A DNA stretch of 64,000 nucleotides from Chitinophagaceae bacterium (GCA_016786845.1 JAEUVB010000020.1:44928-108927), one strand, 5' to 3'; shown: positions 10,162 through 19,356, counted from the first letter of the stretch. Notes: generated by a model from the sequence alone, not told the origin. Translations and numbers: made by a program.

Positions 10162-10185
10162 AAAAAAAAACCACCCTGAGGTGGT
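10162..10185 (-). terminator. Rho-independent terminator of rpoD
   Basis: Read on the minus strand, ACCACC-TCAG-GGTGGT forms a 6 bp stem with a 4-base loop followed by a run of eight T. It lies right after the rpoD stop. Confidence 0.8.
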
Positions 10186-10193
10186 CTTTCGGT

Positions 10194-11069
10194 TTAGTTT
10201 CCTAAATAATTTTTTAAGAGTTTGCTACGGGATGTGGTTCTCAATTTAGTGATCGCCTTATCCTTAATTTGACGAACACGCTCACGGGTCAGGCCAAATT
10301 GTTCACCGATATCTTCAAGGCTTAATGGATGTTCAACACCAATGCCGAAAAATAATTTCAACACGTCTTTTTGACGGTCGGTGAGTGTACTCAACGAACG
10401 TTCGATTTCATCACGAAGGGATTCATTATGTTCAAGTTCATTATCCGTACTGATGGCATTTGGATTGTTCAATACATCCAATAAGGTATTTTCTTCACCA
10501 TCTACAAAGGGTGCATCCACGCTCACATGACGGGCTGCAACGCCTAAGGTCGTTTCGATTTCCTCGGTATTGATTTCCAGAATCACAGAAAGTTCTTCCG
10601 CAGATGGTTCGCGCTGAAATTCCTGTTCGAGCTGAGAATATGCTTTGTTGATTTTATTGGTCAGACCCACTTTATTCAATGGCAGACGAACAATACGGCT
10701 CTGCTCGGCCAAGGCCTGTAGAATGCTTTGACGGATCCACCAAACGGCATAGGATATAAATTTAAAACCCCGGGTTTCATCGAATCGCTGTGCAGCTTTG
10801 ATGAGTCCGAGGTTTCCTTCGTTAATCAGATCGCTCAAGGAAAGGCCCTGATTTTGATATTGCTTGGCAACTGATACCACAAATCTAAGATTGGCTTTCG
10901 TGAGCTTTTCCAGAGCCCGCTGGTCGCCTTGTTTAATTTTAACGGCGAGGGTTACTTCCTCTTCCGGGGTAATCAGGTCTACTTTACCGATCTCCTGAAG
11001 ATATTTTTCCAACGACTGACTTTCGCGGTTGGTGATCGATTTTGTGATTTTAAGCTGGCGCATTGACAT
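10194..11069 (-). CDS. rpoD: Primary RNA polymerase sigma factor (SigA/RpoD)
   Basis: The 291-residue protein is the Bacteroidota primary sigma factor, which directs core RNA polymerase to TAnnTTTG-type promoters. Region 1.2 is near the start ([20 protein letters not shown]). Region 2 contains [18 protein letters not shown] and [13 protein letters not shown]. Region 4.2 carries the helix-turn-helix [20 protein letters not shown]. The long region 1.1 of proteobacterial RpoD is absent, as usual in this phylum. Most relatives begin [15 protein letters not shown], so translation may start at the second Met (11063) instead of 11069. A well-formed promoter lies about 90 bases upstream. Confidence 0.96.
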   Translation of the reverse strand: MSMRQLKITKSITNRESQSLEKYLQEIGKVDLITPEEEVTLAVKIKQGDQRALEKLTKANLRFVVSVAKQYQNQGLSLSDLINEGNLGLIKAAQRFDETRGFKFISYAVWWIRQSILQALAEQSRIVRLPLNKVGLTNKINKAYSQLEQEFQREPSAEELSVILEINTEEIETTLGVAARHVSVDAPFVDGEENTLLDVLNNPNAISTDNELEHNESLRDEIERSLSTLTDRQKDVLKLFFGIGVEHPLSLEDIGEQFGLTRERVRQIKDKAITKLRTTSRSKLLKNYLGN

Positions 11070-11160
11070 AAGCGAGGTAATGTTGTTTCGTTAGATAAAA
11101 ATTTATTAATGAAAGAATCAATTTTGTCCGCCGATTTTCCCTTTTCGGTAGTCTTATTAG

Positions 11161-11192
11161 CAAAAGTATTGTTAAAGACAATACCAGCAAAA
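11161..11192 (-). promoter_or_regulatory. rpoD promoter (Bacteroidota primary-sigma type)
   Basis: On the minus strand, TTTTG (11192-11188), a 19-base spacer and TACTTTTG (11168-11161) match the known Bacteroidota -33 TTTG / -7 TAnnTTTG consensus exactly. The predicted leader is about 85 bases. Confidence 0.7.
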
Positions 11193-11298
11193 TATTTTTT
11201 ATACCGTATTCATTGGGTTTGAGGAAAAAAAAGTGAAGCAGGTTATGTTTTCTCGATTTTTTTTATATTATTGTGCGCACGAATTTTAAAACTACCGC

Positions 11299-11679
11299 AT
11301 GTCTAAACGCTTGAAATATACACTCGACTATCAGGTAAGATGCTCTCCTGCAATTCTTTACGAATTTCTTGCCACGCCTTCAGGTTTAGGTGAATGGTTT
11401 GCCGATAAAGTTCAACAGAAGGAAAACCATTTTATGTTTGACTGGAAGGGCAGTGTGGAAAAAGCTGAAATGATTGCTGCTGAAGAAAATGAGTATGTGG
11501 TGTACCGCTGGGATTGGATGGAAGAAGATGAGTATTTTGAATTCCGAATTGAAAAAAGTCCGGTTACGAATGAAACGATATTGACGATTACGGATTTTGC
11601 CGATAAAAAGGAGATACCGGATCAGGAGTTATTATGGGAAGCCCAAATACATGACCTGAAGCATCGGGTGGGTAGTTGA
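11299..11679 (+). CDS. START-like/SRPBCC domain protein
   Basis: This 126-residue cytosolic protein has the SRPBCC (START/Bet v1-like) fold signature: LDYQVRCSPAILYEFLATPSG at the start, GLGEWFADKV, then FDWKGSVEKAEM and YVVYRWDW. It is close to the AHSA1-like proteins of Bacteroidota, which are of unknown function and probably bind a hydrophobic ligand. It is transcribed divergently from rpoD, and an LptF/G-type permease follows after a dispersed repeat. I recall this neighbourhood as common in the phylum, but that cannot be checked here. The ATG at 11299 is the only reasonable start. Confidence 0.8.
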   Translation: MSKRLKYTLDYQVRCSPAILYEFLATPSGLGEWFADKVQQKENHFMFDWKGSVEKAEMIAAEENEYVVYRWDWMEEDEYFEFRIEKSPVTNETILTITDFADKKEIPDQELLWEAQIHDLKHRVGS

Positions 11680-11738
11680 TGCGTAGGCCGAGTTGACCAT
11701 GGTCTCCCTTTTTAAAAACGTAGTCATCAACTTGCAAC

Positions 11739-11827
11739 GCGAGCGGCAACGATTGTAGTGGAAAGCCTCCATAGCCGCGCTCCGGCGCTATGGAGCTTGG
11801 AACGAAAAGCGTGTTCGCCGCCCAAAA
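11739..11827 (-). repeat. Dispersed mosaic palindromic repeat, copy 1 (reverse orientation)
   Basis: About 89 bases nearly identical to 31634-31722. Both contain the hairpin CTCCATAGC / GCTATGGAG and the flanks GGCAACGAT...GTAGTGGAAAGCC and GCCGCCCAAAA. Read on the minus strand, the flanks match those of the copies at 47259 and 58737 (TTTTGGGCG... at one end, GGCTTTCC(A/G)CTAC.ATC at the other). The copy lies between the START-like gene and the permease. Confidence 0.85.
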
Positions 11828-11910
11828 TTAAACCCATTAAATCAAGTACTTTAGCAAACATTTTAATTAGATTCCGTATTGGGCTCGTTACTTTTACATA
11901 AATCCAACGA

Positions 11911-13350
11911 TTGAAGTCTCTACATTCATTTATCATCCGATCCTTTATCCCACCATTTCTTGGTGCATTTTTGGTGACCTGGTTTATTTTTATCATGCAA
12001 TTTATGTGGGTATGGATTGATGAATTTATCGGCAAGGGACTGGATGTATTTACCATTACACAATTTCTCGGTTTATTATCGACTACCCTGGTACCTATCG
12101 CCTTGCCATTAGGCGTATTATTTGCGGCCATCATGACATTTGGTAATTTAGGTGAAAGCTCTGAATTGGTGGCGGTCAAAGCCTCGGGTATATCCATCGC
12201 CCGATTTGCAAGTCCACTCTTTGTTTTTATCGTTTGTTTGTCGGCCTTATCTTTTTTATTCAATAATTATGTCATTCCCAGAGCGCAATTGAAAGCGACA
12301 CGATTATTGTACGACATTCAAAATAAAAAACCGGTTGTAGCCATTAAACCCGGCACCTTCTATAAAGATATACCCAATCACACCATTTACATTTCTTCTA
12401 AGGAAAATGATAATCAGACGGTTCATGATATCAAAATATATGATCATACTTCCGGTCGCGGAAACGATCGTATCATATTGGCCCAAAAGGGTAAAATGTA
12501 TGTTTCCGAGGACAAGCGTTTCCTGATTTTTGAATTAGAAAATGGCTGGCGTTACGAAGAAAAAATTCCCAAGAATAAAGATGAACATGAACAAATCAGA
12601 TTGGGTTTTAAATATTGGAAAAAAGTGTTTGATCTAAGTGATTTCAATATGCCCAAGACCGACGAAAATTATTTTAAAAGTCTGCGTGCAGTTATGACGG
12701 TGGCTCAAATTTCAAAGCAAATCGACACGACGGAGAAGGGTATACAAAGGCAATATCATGCGGTGAAGGAGTTGATGATGCCCACTTTGGTGATGGTGAG
12801 AAGGGATACCATGAAGAAGCCACAAATGCTGCCGGTATTGAAGGGCCGAACGGATACATTTTTTAATCGCATTCCGGATAGTTTAAAATCAAGGGTTTTG
12901 ACCACTGCAGAGATTGCGGCCCGGAGTGTGAAAAGTATGCTGGAAATTAATAAGCAAAATGTCAAATTGCAAAAGCAATCATTGACAGAGCATAGGATAG
13001 AATTACATAAACGTTATACTGTGCCTGTTGCCTGTATTTTGCTCTTCGTTATTGGAGCCGCATTGGGTTCGATTATCAGAAAGGGAGGTTTAGGCATGCC
13101 TTTTATTACAGCAGTCATTTTCTTTATTTTGTATTACTTCATGAATACGATTGGCGAAAAAATTGCCAAGGAACAAGTGGTAAGCGTTACGGCAGGGATG
13201 TGGTTCCCATCCGCGATACTGGGACTGATAGGGGCCTTTCTTTTGTATAAGGCCAACAATGATTCACCCTTAATGAATAAGGAGGGCTATTATCGTTTCT
13301 TTAGAAAACTCGGGTCCATTTTTAAACCAAAGACCAGGGTGACATCGTAA
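11911..13350 (+). CDS. LptF/LptG family permease (YjgP/YjgQ)
   Basis: This 479-residue inner-membrane protein belongs to the LptF/LptG family, whose members pair with the LptB ATPase to extract lipopolysaccharide from the inner membrane. Helices lie at the N-terminus (about 12-38, 50-80, 96-120) and C-terminus (about 365-390, 395-415, 425-445), with a large periplasmic beta-rich region between them, as in the family. The frame has no ATG upstream of the conserved N-terminus: a stop lies at 11899 and the first credible start is the TTG at 11911, giving KSLHSFIIRSFIPPFLGAF. The sequence cannot decide whether it is LptF or LptG. A PAP2 gene follows almost at once. Confidence 0.88.
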   Translation: MKSLHSFIIRSFIPPFLGAFLVTWFIFIMQFMWVWIDEFIGKGLDVFTITQFLGLLSTTLVPIALPLGVLFAAIMTFGNLGESSELVAVKASGISIARFASPLFVFIVCLSALSFLFNNYVIPRAQLKATRLLYDIQNKKPVVAIKPGTFYKDIPNHTIYISSKENDNQTVHDIKIYDHTSGRGNDRIILAQKGKMYVSEDKRFLIFELENGWRYEEKIPKNKDEHEQIRLGFKYWKKVFDLSDFNMPKTDENYFKSLRAVMTVAQISKQIDTTEKGIQRQYHAVKELMMPTLVMVRRDTMKKPQMLPVLKGRTDTFFNRIPDSLKSRVLTTAEIAARSVKSMLEINKQNVKLQKQSLTEHRIELHKRYTVPVACILLFVIGAALGSIIRKGGLGMPFITAVIFFILYYFMNTIGEKIAKEQVVSVTAGMWFPSAILGLIGAFLLYKANNDSPLMNKEGYYRFFRKLGSIFKPKTRVTS

Positions 13351-13361
13351 GTTTGCGGGCT

Positions 13362-14015
13362 ATGTTTACATTGTTGATGCATATCGTACGGGATAATAAG
13401 CTATTTTTCATTCTGTTTGGGCTCTGGGTTCTTGTCGGGTTCATTCTTGCGGTGAGTATTCCGGCCGACGACATTTTCTTTTTCATCAATCAACATCACA
13501 ACGATTTTCTCGACAAGCTGATGACGGTGTTCAGCGGATTTGGCCGTGGCGATACGATACCCATCGTCTTGCTTTCTTTGCTGTTATTACCGGCGTTCAG
13601 GCATCGATTATATATTCTGACCAGCTTGTTATTCGGACTATTTATTCCGGTGTCCATCTACTTTCTAAAAAAAGTCTACGGATGTCCCAGGCCTCTGGTT
13701 GAATATGGTGCCCAAAAGGTGCATACTGTACCGTGGCTGGATAATTTGTTCAACAATAGTTTCCCCTCAGGACATACGATCGGGGCTTTTGGTTTTTTCC
13801 TCATCCTGAGTATTTGGTTACCTAAAACGCAGAAAGCATGGTCTGTACTTTTTATCATTTTAGCTTTGGCATGTGCCTATTCGAGGCCATATCTCGGGCA
13901 ACACTTTTTTAAAGATATATATGCCGGCAGTATCGTTGGGGTGGGCATGGTTTTGACGCTATACCTCATTCTTCATTTTATATTCGGGCCGGAAAAGCAA
14001 GATCCTGTAAACTGA
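13362..14015 (+). CDS. PAP2-family membrane phosphatase
   Basis: The ATG at 13362 gives 217 residues; a TTG at 13353 is also in frame. All three motifs of the PAP2 (type 2 phosphatidic acid phosphatase) family are present: KKVYGCPRP, then SFPSGHT with the catalytic His, then SRPYLGQHFFKD with the nucleophilic His. About six hydrophobic helices surround them. Such enzymes remove phosphate from lipid phosphates, for example undecaprenyl pyrophosphate or lipid A precursors, on the outer face of the inner membrane. Its position between an Lpt-type permease and kdsB suggests a role in envelope lipid or LPS metabolism, which is inference. Confidence 0.88.
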   Translation: MFTLLMHIVRDNKLFFILFGLWVLVGFILAVSIPADDIFFFINQHHNDFLDKLMTVFSGFGRGDTIPIVLLSLLLLPAFRHRLYILTSLLFGLFIPVSIYFLKKVYGCPRPLVEYGAQKVHTVPWLDNLFNNSFPSGHTIGAFGFFLILSIWLPKTQKAWSVLFIILALACAYSRPYLGQHFFKDIYAGSIVGVGMVLTLYLILHFIFGPEKQDPVN

Positions 14016-14031
14016 TGATTATCTTTATCGG

Positions 14032-14769
14032 GTGAAAAAAATCATTGCGCTCATACCGGCCAGATTGGAATCTACCCGACTGCCTAAAAAACTATTGAAA
14101 GATTTGTACGGTCGTACGGTTCTTCGCAGAACCTATGAAGCCGTTCAGGCATCACAGCTTTTTGATGAAGTATTTGTGGTATGCGATCATGAGGACCTAA
14201 GTCGGGAAGTGGCTTCCTTTGAGGGTCAATTTATCATGAGTATTGCGGAACATGAAAGTGGCAGTGACCGCATTGCCGAGGCTGCAAAAAAACTGGATGC
14301 GGATATCATCGTGAATATTCAAGGTGATGAACCATTCATTTCTAAAGAAGCTTTGCAGCAAGTCATTCGTTTATTTGATCGTCCGGAAGTGGAAGTAGGC
14401 ACTTTGTATCTCCGCATTGATGATCCTGAAAAAATAGCCAATCCGTCCTGTGTGAAGGTGGTGATGGATCAACAAGGGCGGGCACTTTATTTTTCGCGTG
14501 CTGCCATTCCATTTTCCCGTGACCATGGACTTCCGTTACAAGCCTTTCAGCATGTCGGGGTCTATGCATTTAGAAAGGAGACCCTCCTTCGTTTTGCATC
14601 TTTGCCGGTTTCCGGGCTCGAACAAATTGAAAAGCTAGAAAATTTGAGATTGCTGGAAAACGGTATCCCTGTTCACCTGGCGCCTGTAGAGCATGTCGGA
14701 CTTTCCATTGATACCCAAGAGGATTATGAAAAGGCACTGATCTTATTATCAGATAGGTCATCGGGATAA
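14032..14769 (+). CDS. kdsB: 3-deoxy-manno-octulosonate cytidylyltransferase
   Basis: The 245-residue enzyme activates Kdo with CTP to CMP-Kdo for lipopolysaccharide inner-core synthesis in the cytosol. It shows the nucleotidyltransferase start IIALIPARLESTRLPKKLL, the metal/nucleotide region DIIVNIQGDEPFI, the YFSRAAIPF segment and the closing IDTQEDY. Length agrees with the family. The start is a GTG at 14032, 16 bases after the PAP2 stop; no in-frame ATG would retain the P-loop-like N-terminus. It is probably co-transcribed with the PAP2 gene. Confidence 0.95.
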   Translation: MKKIIALIPARLESTRLPKKLLKDLYGRTVLRRTYEAVQASQLFDEVFVVCDHEDLSREVASFEGQFIMSIAEHESGSDRIAEAAKKLDADIIVNIQGDEPFISKEALQQVIRLFDRPEVEVGTLYLRIDDPEKIANPSCVKVVMDQQGRALYFSRAAIPFSRDHGLPLQAFQHVGVYAFRKETLLRFASLPVSGLEQIEKLENLRLLENGIPVHLAPVEHVGLSIDTQEDYEKALILLSDRSSG

Positions 14770-14817
14770 TTTATGCAGAACTGACATAGGTCATGGAAAT
14801 AAATTCAACTTTATTTA

Positions 14818-14825
14818 TACTTTTG
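14818..14825 (+). promoter_or_regulatory. Predicted -7 box upstream of halogenase-like gene
   Basis: TACTTTTG matches TAnnTTTG exactly and lies 46 bases before the ATG at 14872. The -33 element is poor (ATGG). The leader contains a 7 bp inverted repeat, TTCCTAA / TTAGGAA, at 14834-14856. Confidence 0.45.
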
Positions 14826-14871
14826 TTCAGCAATTCCTAACTCAAACATTTAGGAATATAAAAATAGCAAC

Positions 14872-16125
14872 ATGAAAAAGACAGATGTTTTAGTTATTGG
14901 CGCCGGTCCTGCCGGAACAATAGCCGCAGCCATGATTAAAAAGGCCGGGTATTCAGTAACTATTGTTGAAAAATTATTATTCCCCCGCTTCGTGATTGGT
15001 GAAAGCCTGTTGCCCCGCTGCATGGAAGCACTTGAAGAAGCAGGATTGCTTGATGTAGTGAAGGCCAAGCATTTTCAGGAAAAATTTGGAGCCAAGTTTG
15101 TTCGGGAAGAAGAAGTTTGCGATTTCAATTTTTCGGAATGTCATACCAATGGCTGGACCTGGACCTGGCAAGTTCCTCGGGCAGAGTTCGATATGACCTT
15201 GGCAGAAGAGTGCAGGAATCAAGGAATTGATTTGAATTATGAAACAGAGGTCATTGATATAAAAATTAACGATGATGAAACATCGCTGACCACGGTTCGC
15301 TATGCGGATGGACGGGAAGAGCAAATAGAAGCCCGTTTTATTGTGGATGGAAGCGGATATGGGCGGGTCATACCGCGCCTGTTTGATCTGGAACGTCCGA
15401 GCACCTTGCCGGCGCGTCAAACCTTATTTTCTCATTTCGATGACAAACACCGTTCAAAGGTAGCGCAGGAGCCTAATCGAATTACGATTTACATTTATAA
15501 TCAAACCACATGGATTTGGGTGATACCGTTTTCAAATGGCATTACCTCGGTGGGTTTTGTAGGTTATCCGGAATTTTTTGCATCCTTGGAAGGAGCGCCG
15601 GAAGAAAGACTGAGAAACCTGATTCTTTCTCACCCTGAACTCAATGAGCGCTTTGGTGATTGTGATATGCAGTTCGAACCACGTGAAATTAAAGCATGGA
15701 GTGTTACTACAGATAAATTCTATGGAAATGGTTTTGTATTGACCGGTAATGTAACCGAGTTTCTCGATCCTGTATTTTCCAGCGGTGTAACACTCGCCTC
15801 TGTGTCTGCACAAACTGCAGCCAAATTGGTGATTCGTAAATTGAAAGGCGAAGATGTCGATTGGGAAAAAGAATACATGGAGCCTTGTATGGCCGGTGTG
15901 GAGGTATTCAGAACTTTTGTCATGAGTTGGTATGATGGGGATTTACATTCCATTTTCTTTGCTAAAAACCAGAATGAAGATATGCGCAAACAAATTAGTT
16001 CGGTATTGGCAGGATATGTTTGGGATCAAACCAATCCTTTCGTCAGGAATCACGAAAAGCACGTGCGCACACTTGCTCGTTATATCCGAGAAACCCAATC
16101 TTCACCTGTTACGGCGATGCCCTGA
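14872..16125 (+). CDS. Flavin-dependent halogenase-like oxidoreductase of flexirubin/aryl-polyene type
   Basis: The 417-residue protein is a single-component FAD oxidoreductase of the tryptophan-halogenase superfamily. The dinucleotide site GAGPAG is at residues 10-15, RFVIGESLLPRC follows, and the motif WIWVIP (W214, W216) matches the WxWxIP signature that separates flavin halogenases from monooxygenases. The second FAD motif GNVTEFLDPVFSSGV is present. Homologues occur in flexirubin and aryl-polyene clusters, where halogenation or hydroxylation of the aryl head group is proposed. The next gene encodes a ketosynthase-like protein typical of those clusters. Whether this protein halogenates, and what substrate it uses, is not determined. 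Confidence 0.85.
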   Translation: MKKTDVLVIGAGPAGTIAAAMIKKAGYSVTIVEKLLFPRFVIGESLLPRCMEALEEAGLLDVVKAKHFQEKFGAKFVREEEVCDFNFSECHTNGWTWTWQVPRAEFDMTLAEECRNQGIDLNYETEVIDIKINDDETSLTTVRYADGREEQIEARFIVDGSGYGRVIPRLFDLERPSTLPARQTLFSHFDDKHRSKVAQEPNRITIYIYNQTTWIWVIPFSNGITSVGFVGYPEFFASLEGAPEERLRNLILSHPELNERFGDCDMQFEPREIKAWSVTTDKFYGNGFVLTGNVTEFLDPVFSSGVTLASVSAQTAAKLVIRKLKGEDVDWEKEYMEPCMAGVEVFRTFVMSWYDGDLHSIFFAKNQNEDMRKQISSVLAGYVWDQTNPFVRNHEKHVRTLARYIRETQSSPVTAMP

Positions 16126-16136
16126 ATAAAATCCAG

Positions 16137-16757
16137 TTGACGGAAGATTTGTATATCCATCACAGTGTACGGATCCATCAGGGAAAAATAGTTCTTGATG
16201 GTGTGATTCTGTTTGAATCGAAATTATCCACTGCTGATTTAGCCTTGTCGGCTTATGAGCATTTTGCATTACGTTATCCCAAGTTCTATAAAATGGATTT
16301 GATGGGAAAATTGGGTATACTGTCATCCAGTCTATTGATGCAGCACGAGTCCATAGTAGAGGTGGATGACTATCGGAAGGGAATTATATTGCAGAATTCC
16401 CAATCATCTCTCTTTGCAGACCGGCTTTATCAAAAAACGATCTATGAGTTGCCAAGCCCGGCATTATTTGTATATACATTGCCCAATATCGTATTGGGAG
16501 AAATTGCTATACGAAATGGATTCAAAGGGGAGAATACTTTTTTTATTGAACAAATGTTTAATCCGGGCAGATTATGCCAATGCGTGAACCCAATATTCGA
16601 CATGGATATTGCTGATTGTCTGATTGCCGGGTATTTTGATTTTAACCATCAAGAACAAGACATCTTACTTTGTCTGGTCAGTCGTTCATACGGCCCTCAA
16701 TCATTTAATCCGGATACACTCAGGAAGCTATATCATCAACAGGTTGAAGCGACTTGA
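16137..16757 (+). CDS. Small ketosynthase-like protein of flexirubin/APE clusters
   Basis: The frame is open from 16020 but overlaps the preceding gene. I placed the start at the TTG at 16137, 11 bases after that gene's stop, for 207 residues; no ATG is available near the conserved N-terminus. The phrases YPKFYKMDLMGKLG, ILQNSQSSLFADRLYQ and SPALFVYTLPNIVLGEIAIR match a family annotated as 3-oxoacyl-ACP synthase in flexirubin and aryl-polyene loci. It resembles only the N-terminal part of a ketosynthase and has no obvious active-site Cys context, so it is probably non-catalytic or a partner. It may be translationally coupled to the halogenase-like gene. Confidence 0.7.
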   Translation: MTEDLYIHHSVRIHQGKIVLDGVILFESKLSTADLALSAYEHFALRYPKFYKMDLMGKLGILSSSLLMQHESIVEVDDYRKGIILQNSQSSLFADRLYQKTIYELPSPALFVYTLPNIVLGEIAIRNGFKGENTFFIEQMFNPGRLCQCVNPIFDMDIADCLIAGYFDFNHQEQDILLCLVSRSYGPQSFNPDTLRKLYHQQVEAT

Positions 16758-17021
16758 AGTAAACAATTGCACAAGAATACTTTGGACATTCCCAGTTGTA
16801 CATGAAAGGTTATGTTGGTGTTGTCATTTCCGTGTATTGCTCAAGCGGGCTTTCATCATGCATATTTTCAATGTTGTAGACGGTTTTCATCATCGTCTTC
16901 TGCGTGATTTAAACAAGTCATCCATATTGCATCAGATTTTCTTATACGGAATAGAATGAATTGTATGGATGGACACCAACGTCTATGTATTCTTGCCGGT
17001 CTTTAATCACAAATATTACAT

Positions 17022-19301
17022 ATGAAACTAAGAAATCTTTTATTCATTTTTCTACTGGCGGGATTCATCCCTCAAGCCGGTCAGGCACAGGTTTGCAATG
17101 CATGTTTCGTGGCTACGCCTGATACAAACAGTATCGGTACCATGTATCTTGACGCATCATGTTCAACGCCCGGATTTTCAGGACAAGTGTTATATGATTG
17201 GTATGCAGATGGTATACCTTACATGATAGTGCCCTTTCCATATTTTCAAATATCTTTCGCAAGCCCGGGAAGTCATCTCATCGAGCTTATTATAACAGAT
17301 ACCGGAACCGGATGCACGGATACCACTTCTCAAACCGTAGTTGTTCCCTATTCTTGTTCTGCTCAATATAGTACATCACAAAGTGGCACATTCACCTATT
17401 TCTATAGTAATGTGATGAGTACAACCGCGTCCGCATTTTGGGATTTCGGTGATGGGACAACGAGCAATTCGCCGTATCCCGTACATCAATATCCGGCTTC
17501 AGGATCCTATAATGCTTGTCTGACGGTCACGGACACAGCATTTGGAGGCTGTGTGAGTACTTTTTGTGACAGTATTACCGTAGGCGGGAGTAATTTTTGT
17601 TACGCTTACTACAATGTATATAACAACGGGGGAGGGCAAAATAATTATACGGCCGATGCGAGCTTTAGTAACTATAGTTCGTCCAACTATTCATTTGTTT
17701 GGTTCTTAAATGGTGCTATCATACAACAAGGGCAGAACCCGATATGTTCATTTGTTTTGAACCAACCCTTTGTCAATACCATTACATTGGGTGTAGCAGA
17801 TTCCAATGGCATTATTTGTGATAGCAGTTCACAATATTTGTATGCCGGTGGTTCGACGGGGAATTGTTTTTCTTGTTTCTATTATACTCCCGTAAATGTT
17901 ACCGGAGATTCTATCTGGTTCGATGCTGCTTGCGCGAGTATCCCTCCGGGAGGCTCATTGCAATGGAGCTTAAATGGAAATATATTAGGCGTCAGCAGTA
18001 GCTCATTCACTCAGTTCTTTCAGACACCCGGGACTTACAATATGACACTCTTTACGAAGGATTCGAATGGCGTCGCTTGTGATTCCATGTATCAATTCGT
18101 TTACATTGCACCTCCACCTTGTAACGCTTGTATTTCCGTAAGTCAGCAAAGCGGTTCGTCTAGCGATTATTTGTTTGACGCTTCATGTTATGGGACAGGT
18201 AATTACAGTTATTCCTGGTTGGTGAATAACAATTTTGTTGCGACTACTTCAAACCCTCAATTCAACTATTCCTTCACACAAAGCGGCAGCTATGATATAT
18301 GTGTTTCCATTACGGATGTCAATTCACAGAGCACGTGTACCCCGGCTTGTACGACGATTGTTGTGAATACTCCGACTGCGAGTTTGTTTGATTTGTGCGG
18401 TACGATTTATAAAGCGAACACCAACTTTTTATATTCAACTGCCGGACAGGGAGAGGCTATGGTTTATTTGGTGACACTGGCTTCAGGGGGACAATTGACC
18501 GCAATTGATTCCACCCTGACGAATGCTTACGGTCAGTATTGCTTTAATGATAAACCCATATTCGATTATCGAGTAAAAGTTGCTTTAAAACCTATAAGCC
18601 CGGATTATGCCGTAAACATTCCATCATATTTTCAATCTGCAACCATGTGGTATGATGCGAATGTGATCACTTTGGCGAATACCAATACCTACAACCGGGA
18701 TATCTACCTGGTCTATGGTACAAATACCGGCGGGCCGGGCATCATATCCGGAAATGTATTGCAAGGAGCCAATAAGCCATCCCGTAACGGTGCACCGATG
18801 GATGGAATGAGTTTGATTTTGTTGGATGCCAACAACAATACACCTGTTGCATATACCAAGGCAACGATAGGCGGTAGCTATTCTTTTCAAAATATTCCAT
18901 TGGGGAATTATAAGGTTTATGGTGAATGGCTCAACAATACAAGTATTCCTGCCAATATCACCTTGAGTGCCTCAAATACTTCGGCATCCAATGTCAATTT
19001 TGAAGTAAATACCAACGTGATCAATCCGACATTCAGTTTTCCGGCTACCACTGAAGATTTGACTCCAACTCCGGATTTCTTTTGTTACCCTAATCCGGCC
19101 AGTGAAAGGTTTACTTTACGGTCTGCAACATTGGACATGGATGTGACGATCAAAGAGATTACAGGCAGAACTATCCTAAGGGCTCAAGTAAAGTCCGGGG
19201 AGGAATATGAAATCAATTGCCAAAGCTGGACCAAAGGAATCTATTTGATTGAAATGAGATCCGGTGTGTTGCGTAGTTCGAAAAAGCTTATGATCGAGTA
19301 A
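17022..19301 (+). CDS. PKD-repeat surface protein with T9SS type A sorting domain
   Basis: The 759-residue protein starts with a signal peptide (residues 1-22, ending GQAQV). It contains several PKD-like repeats of about 85-100 residues; the clearest has AFWDFGDGTTSNSPYPVHQY. Many regularly spaced Cys residues, for example in VCNACFV, SCFYYTP and CNACISV, suggest disulphides. From about residue 450 there is a carboxypeptidase-regulatory/SdrD-like beta domain (LFDLCGTIYKAN ... ISGNVLQGANKPSRNGAPM). The last 75 residues form the T9SS sorting domain (FFCYPNPASERFTL, KEITGRTIL, WTKGIYLIEM). It is probably a cell-surface adhesin-like protein. It stands between two parts of a polyketide locus without an evident functional link. 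Confidence 0.85.
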   Translation: MKLRNLLFIFLLAGFIPQAGQAQVCNACFVATPDTNSIGTMYLDASCSTPGFSGQVLYDWYADGIPYMIVPFPYFQISFASPGSHLIELIITDTGTGCTDTTSQTVVVPYSCSAQYSTSQSGTFTYFYSNVMSTTASAFWDFGDGTTSNSPYPVHQYPASGSYNACLTVTDTAFGGCVSTFCDSITVGGSNFCYAYYNVYNNGGGQNNYTADASFSNYSSSNYSFVWFLNGAIIQQGQNPICSFVLNQPFVNTITLGVADSNGIICDSSSQYLYAGGSTGNCFSCFYYTPVNVTGDSIWFDAACASIPPGGSLQWSLNGNILGVSSSSFTQFFQTPGTYNMTLFTKDSNGVACDSMYQFVYIAPPPCNACISVSQQSGSSSDYLFDASCYGTGNYSYSWLVNNNFVATTSNPQFNYSFTQSGSYDICVSITDVNSQSTCTPACTTIVVNTPTASLFDLCGTIYKANTNFLYSTAGQGEAMVYLVTLASGGQLTAIDSTLTNAYGQYCFNDKPIFDYRVKVALKPISPDYAVNIPSYFQSATMWYDANVITLANTNTYNRDIYLVYGTNTGGPGIISGNVLQGANKPSRNGAPMDGMSLILLDANNNTPVAYTKATIGGSYSFQNIPLGNYKVYGEWLNNTSIPANITLSASNTSASNVNFEVNTNVINPTFSFPATTEDLTPTPDFFCYPNPASERFTLRSATLDMDVTIKEITGRTILRAQVKSGEEYEINCQSWTKGIYLIEMRSGVLRSSKKLMIE

Positions 19302-19328
19302 TCAGCTAATAGCTAAAAATCCATCACA

Positions 19329-19356
19329 AAGGCTGCAGCATATTCTGCAGCCTTTT
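19329..19356 (+). terminator. Rho-independent terminator after the PKD protein
   Basis: A perfect 10 bp stem AAGGCTGCAG / CTGCAGCCTT with a 6-base loop, ending in four T. It insulates the surface-protein gene from the following ketosynthase operon. Confidence 0.85.

Noticed and set aside
11727..12263. 178-codon minus-strand ORF over the permease 5' end
   Set aside because: It is antisense to a clear LptF/G-family gene and partly encoded by the dispersed repeat; a shadow frame.
14872..16125. Geranylgeranyl reductase instead of halogenase-like enzyme
   Set aside because: The N-terminal FAD motif would fit both, but WIWVIP and the following KS-like gene favour the flexirubin/APE halogenase-like family.
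16624..16959. 111-codon ORF after the small KS-like gene
   Set aside because: It overlaps that gene in another frame and has no domain; the minus strand of the gap gives only tiny ORFs (for example a 27-codon one) that I cannot support.
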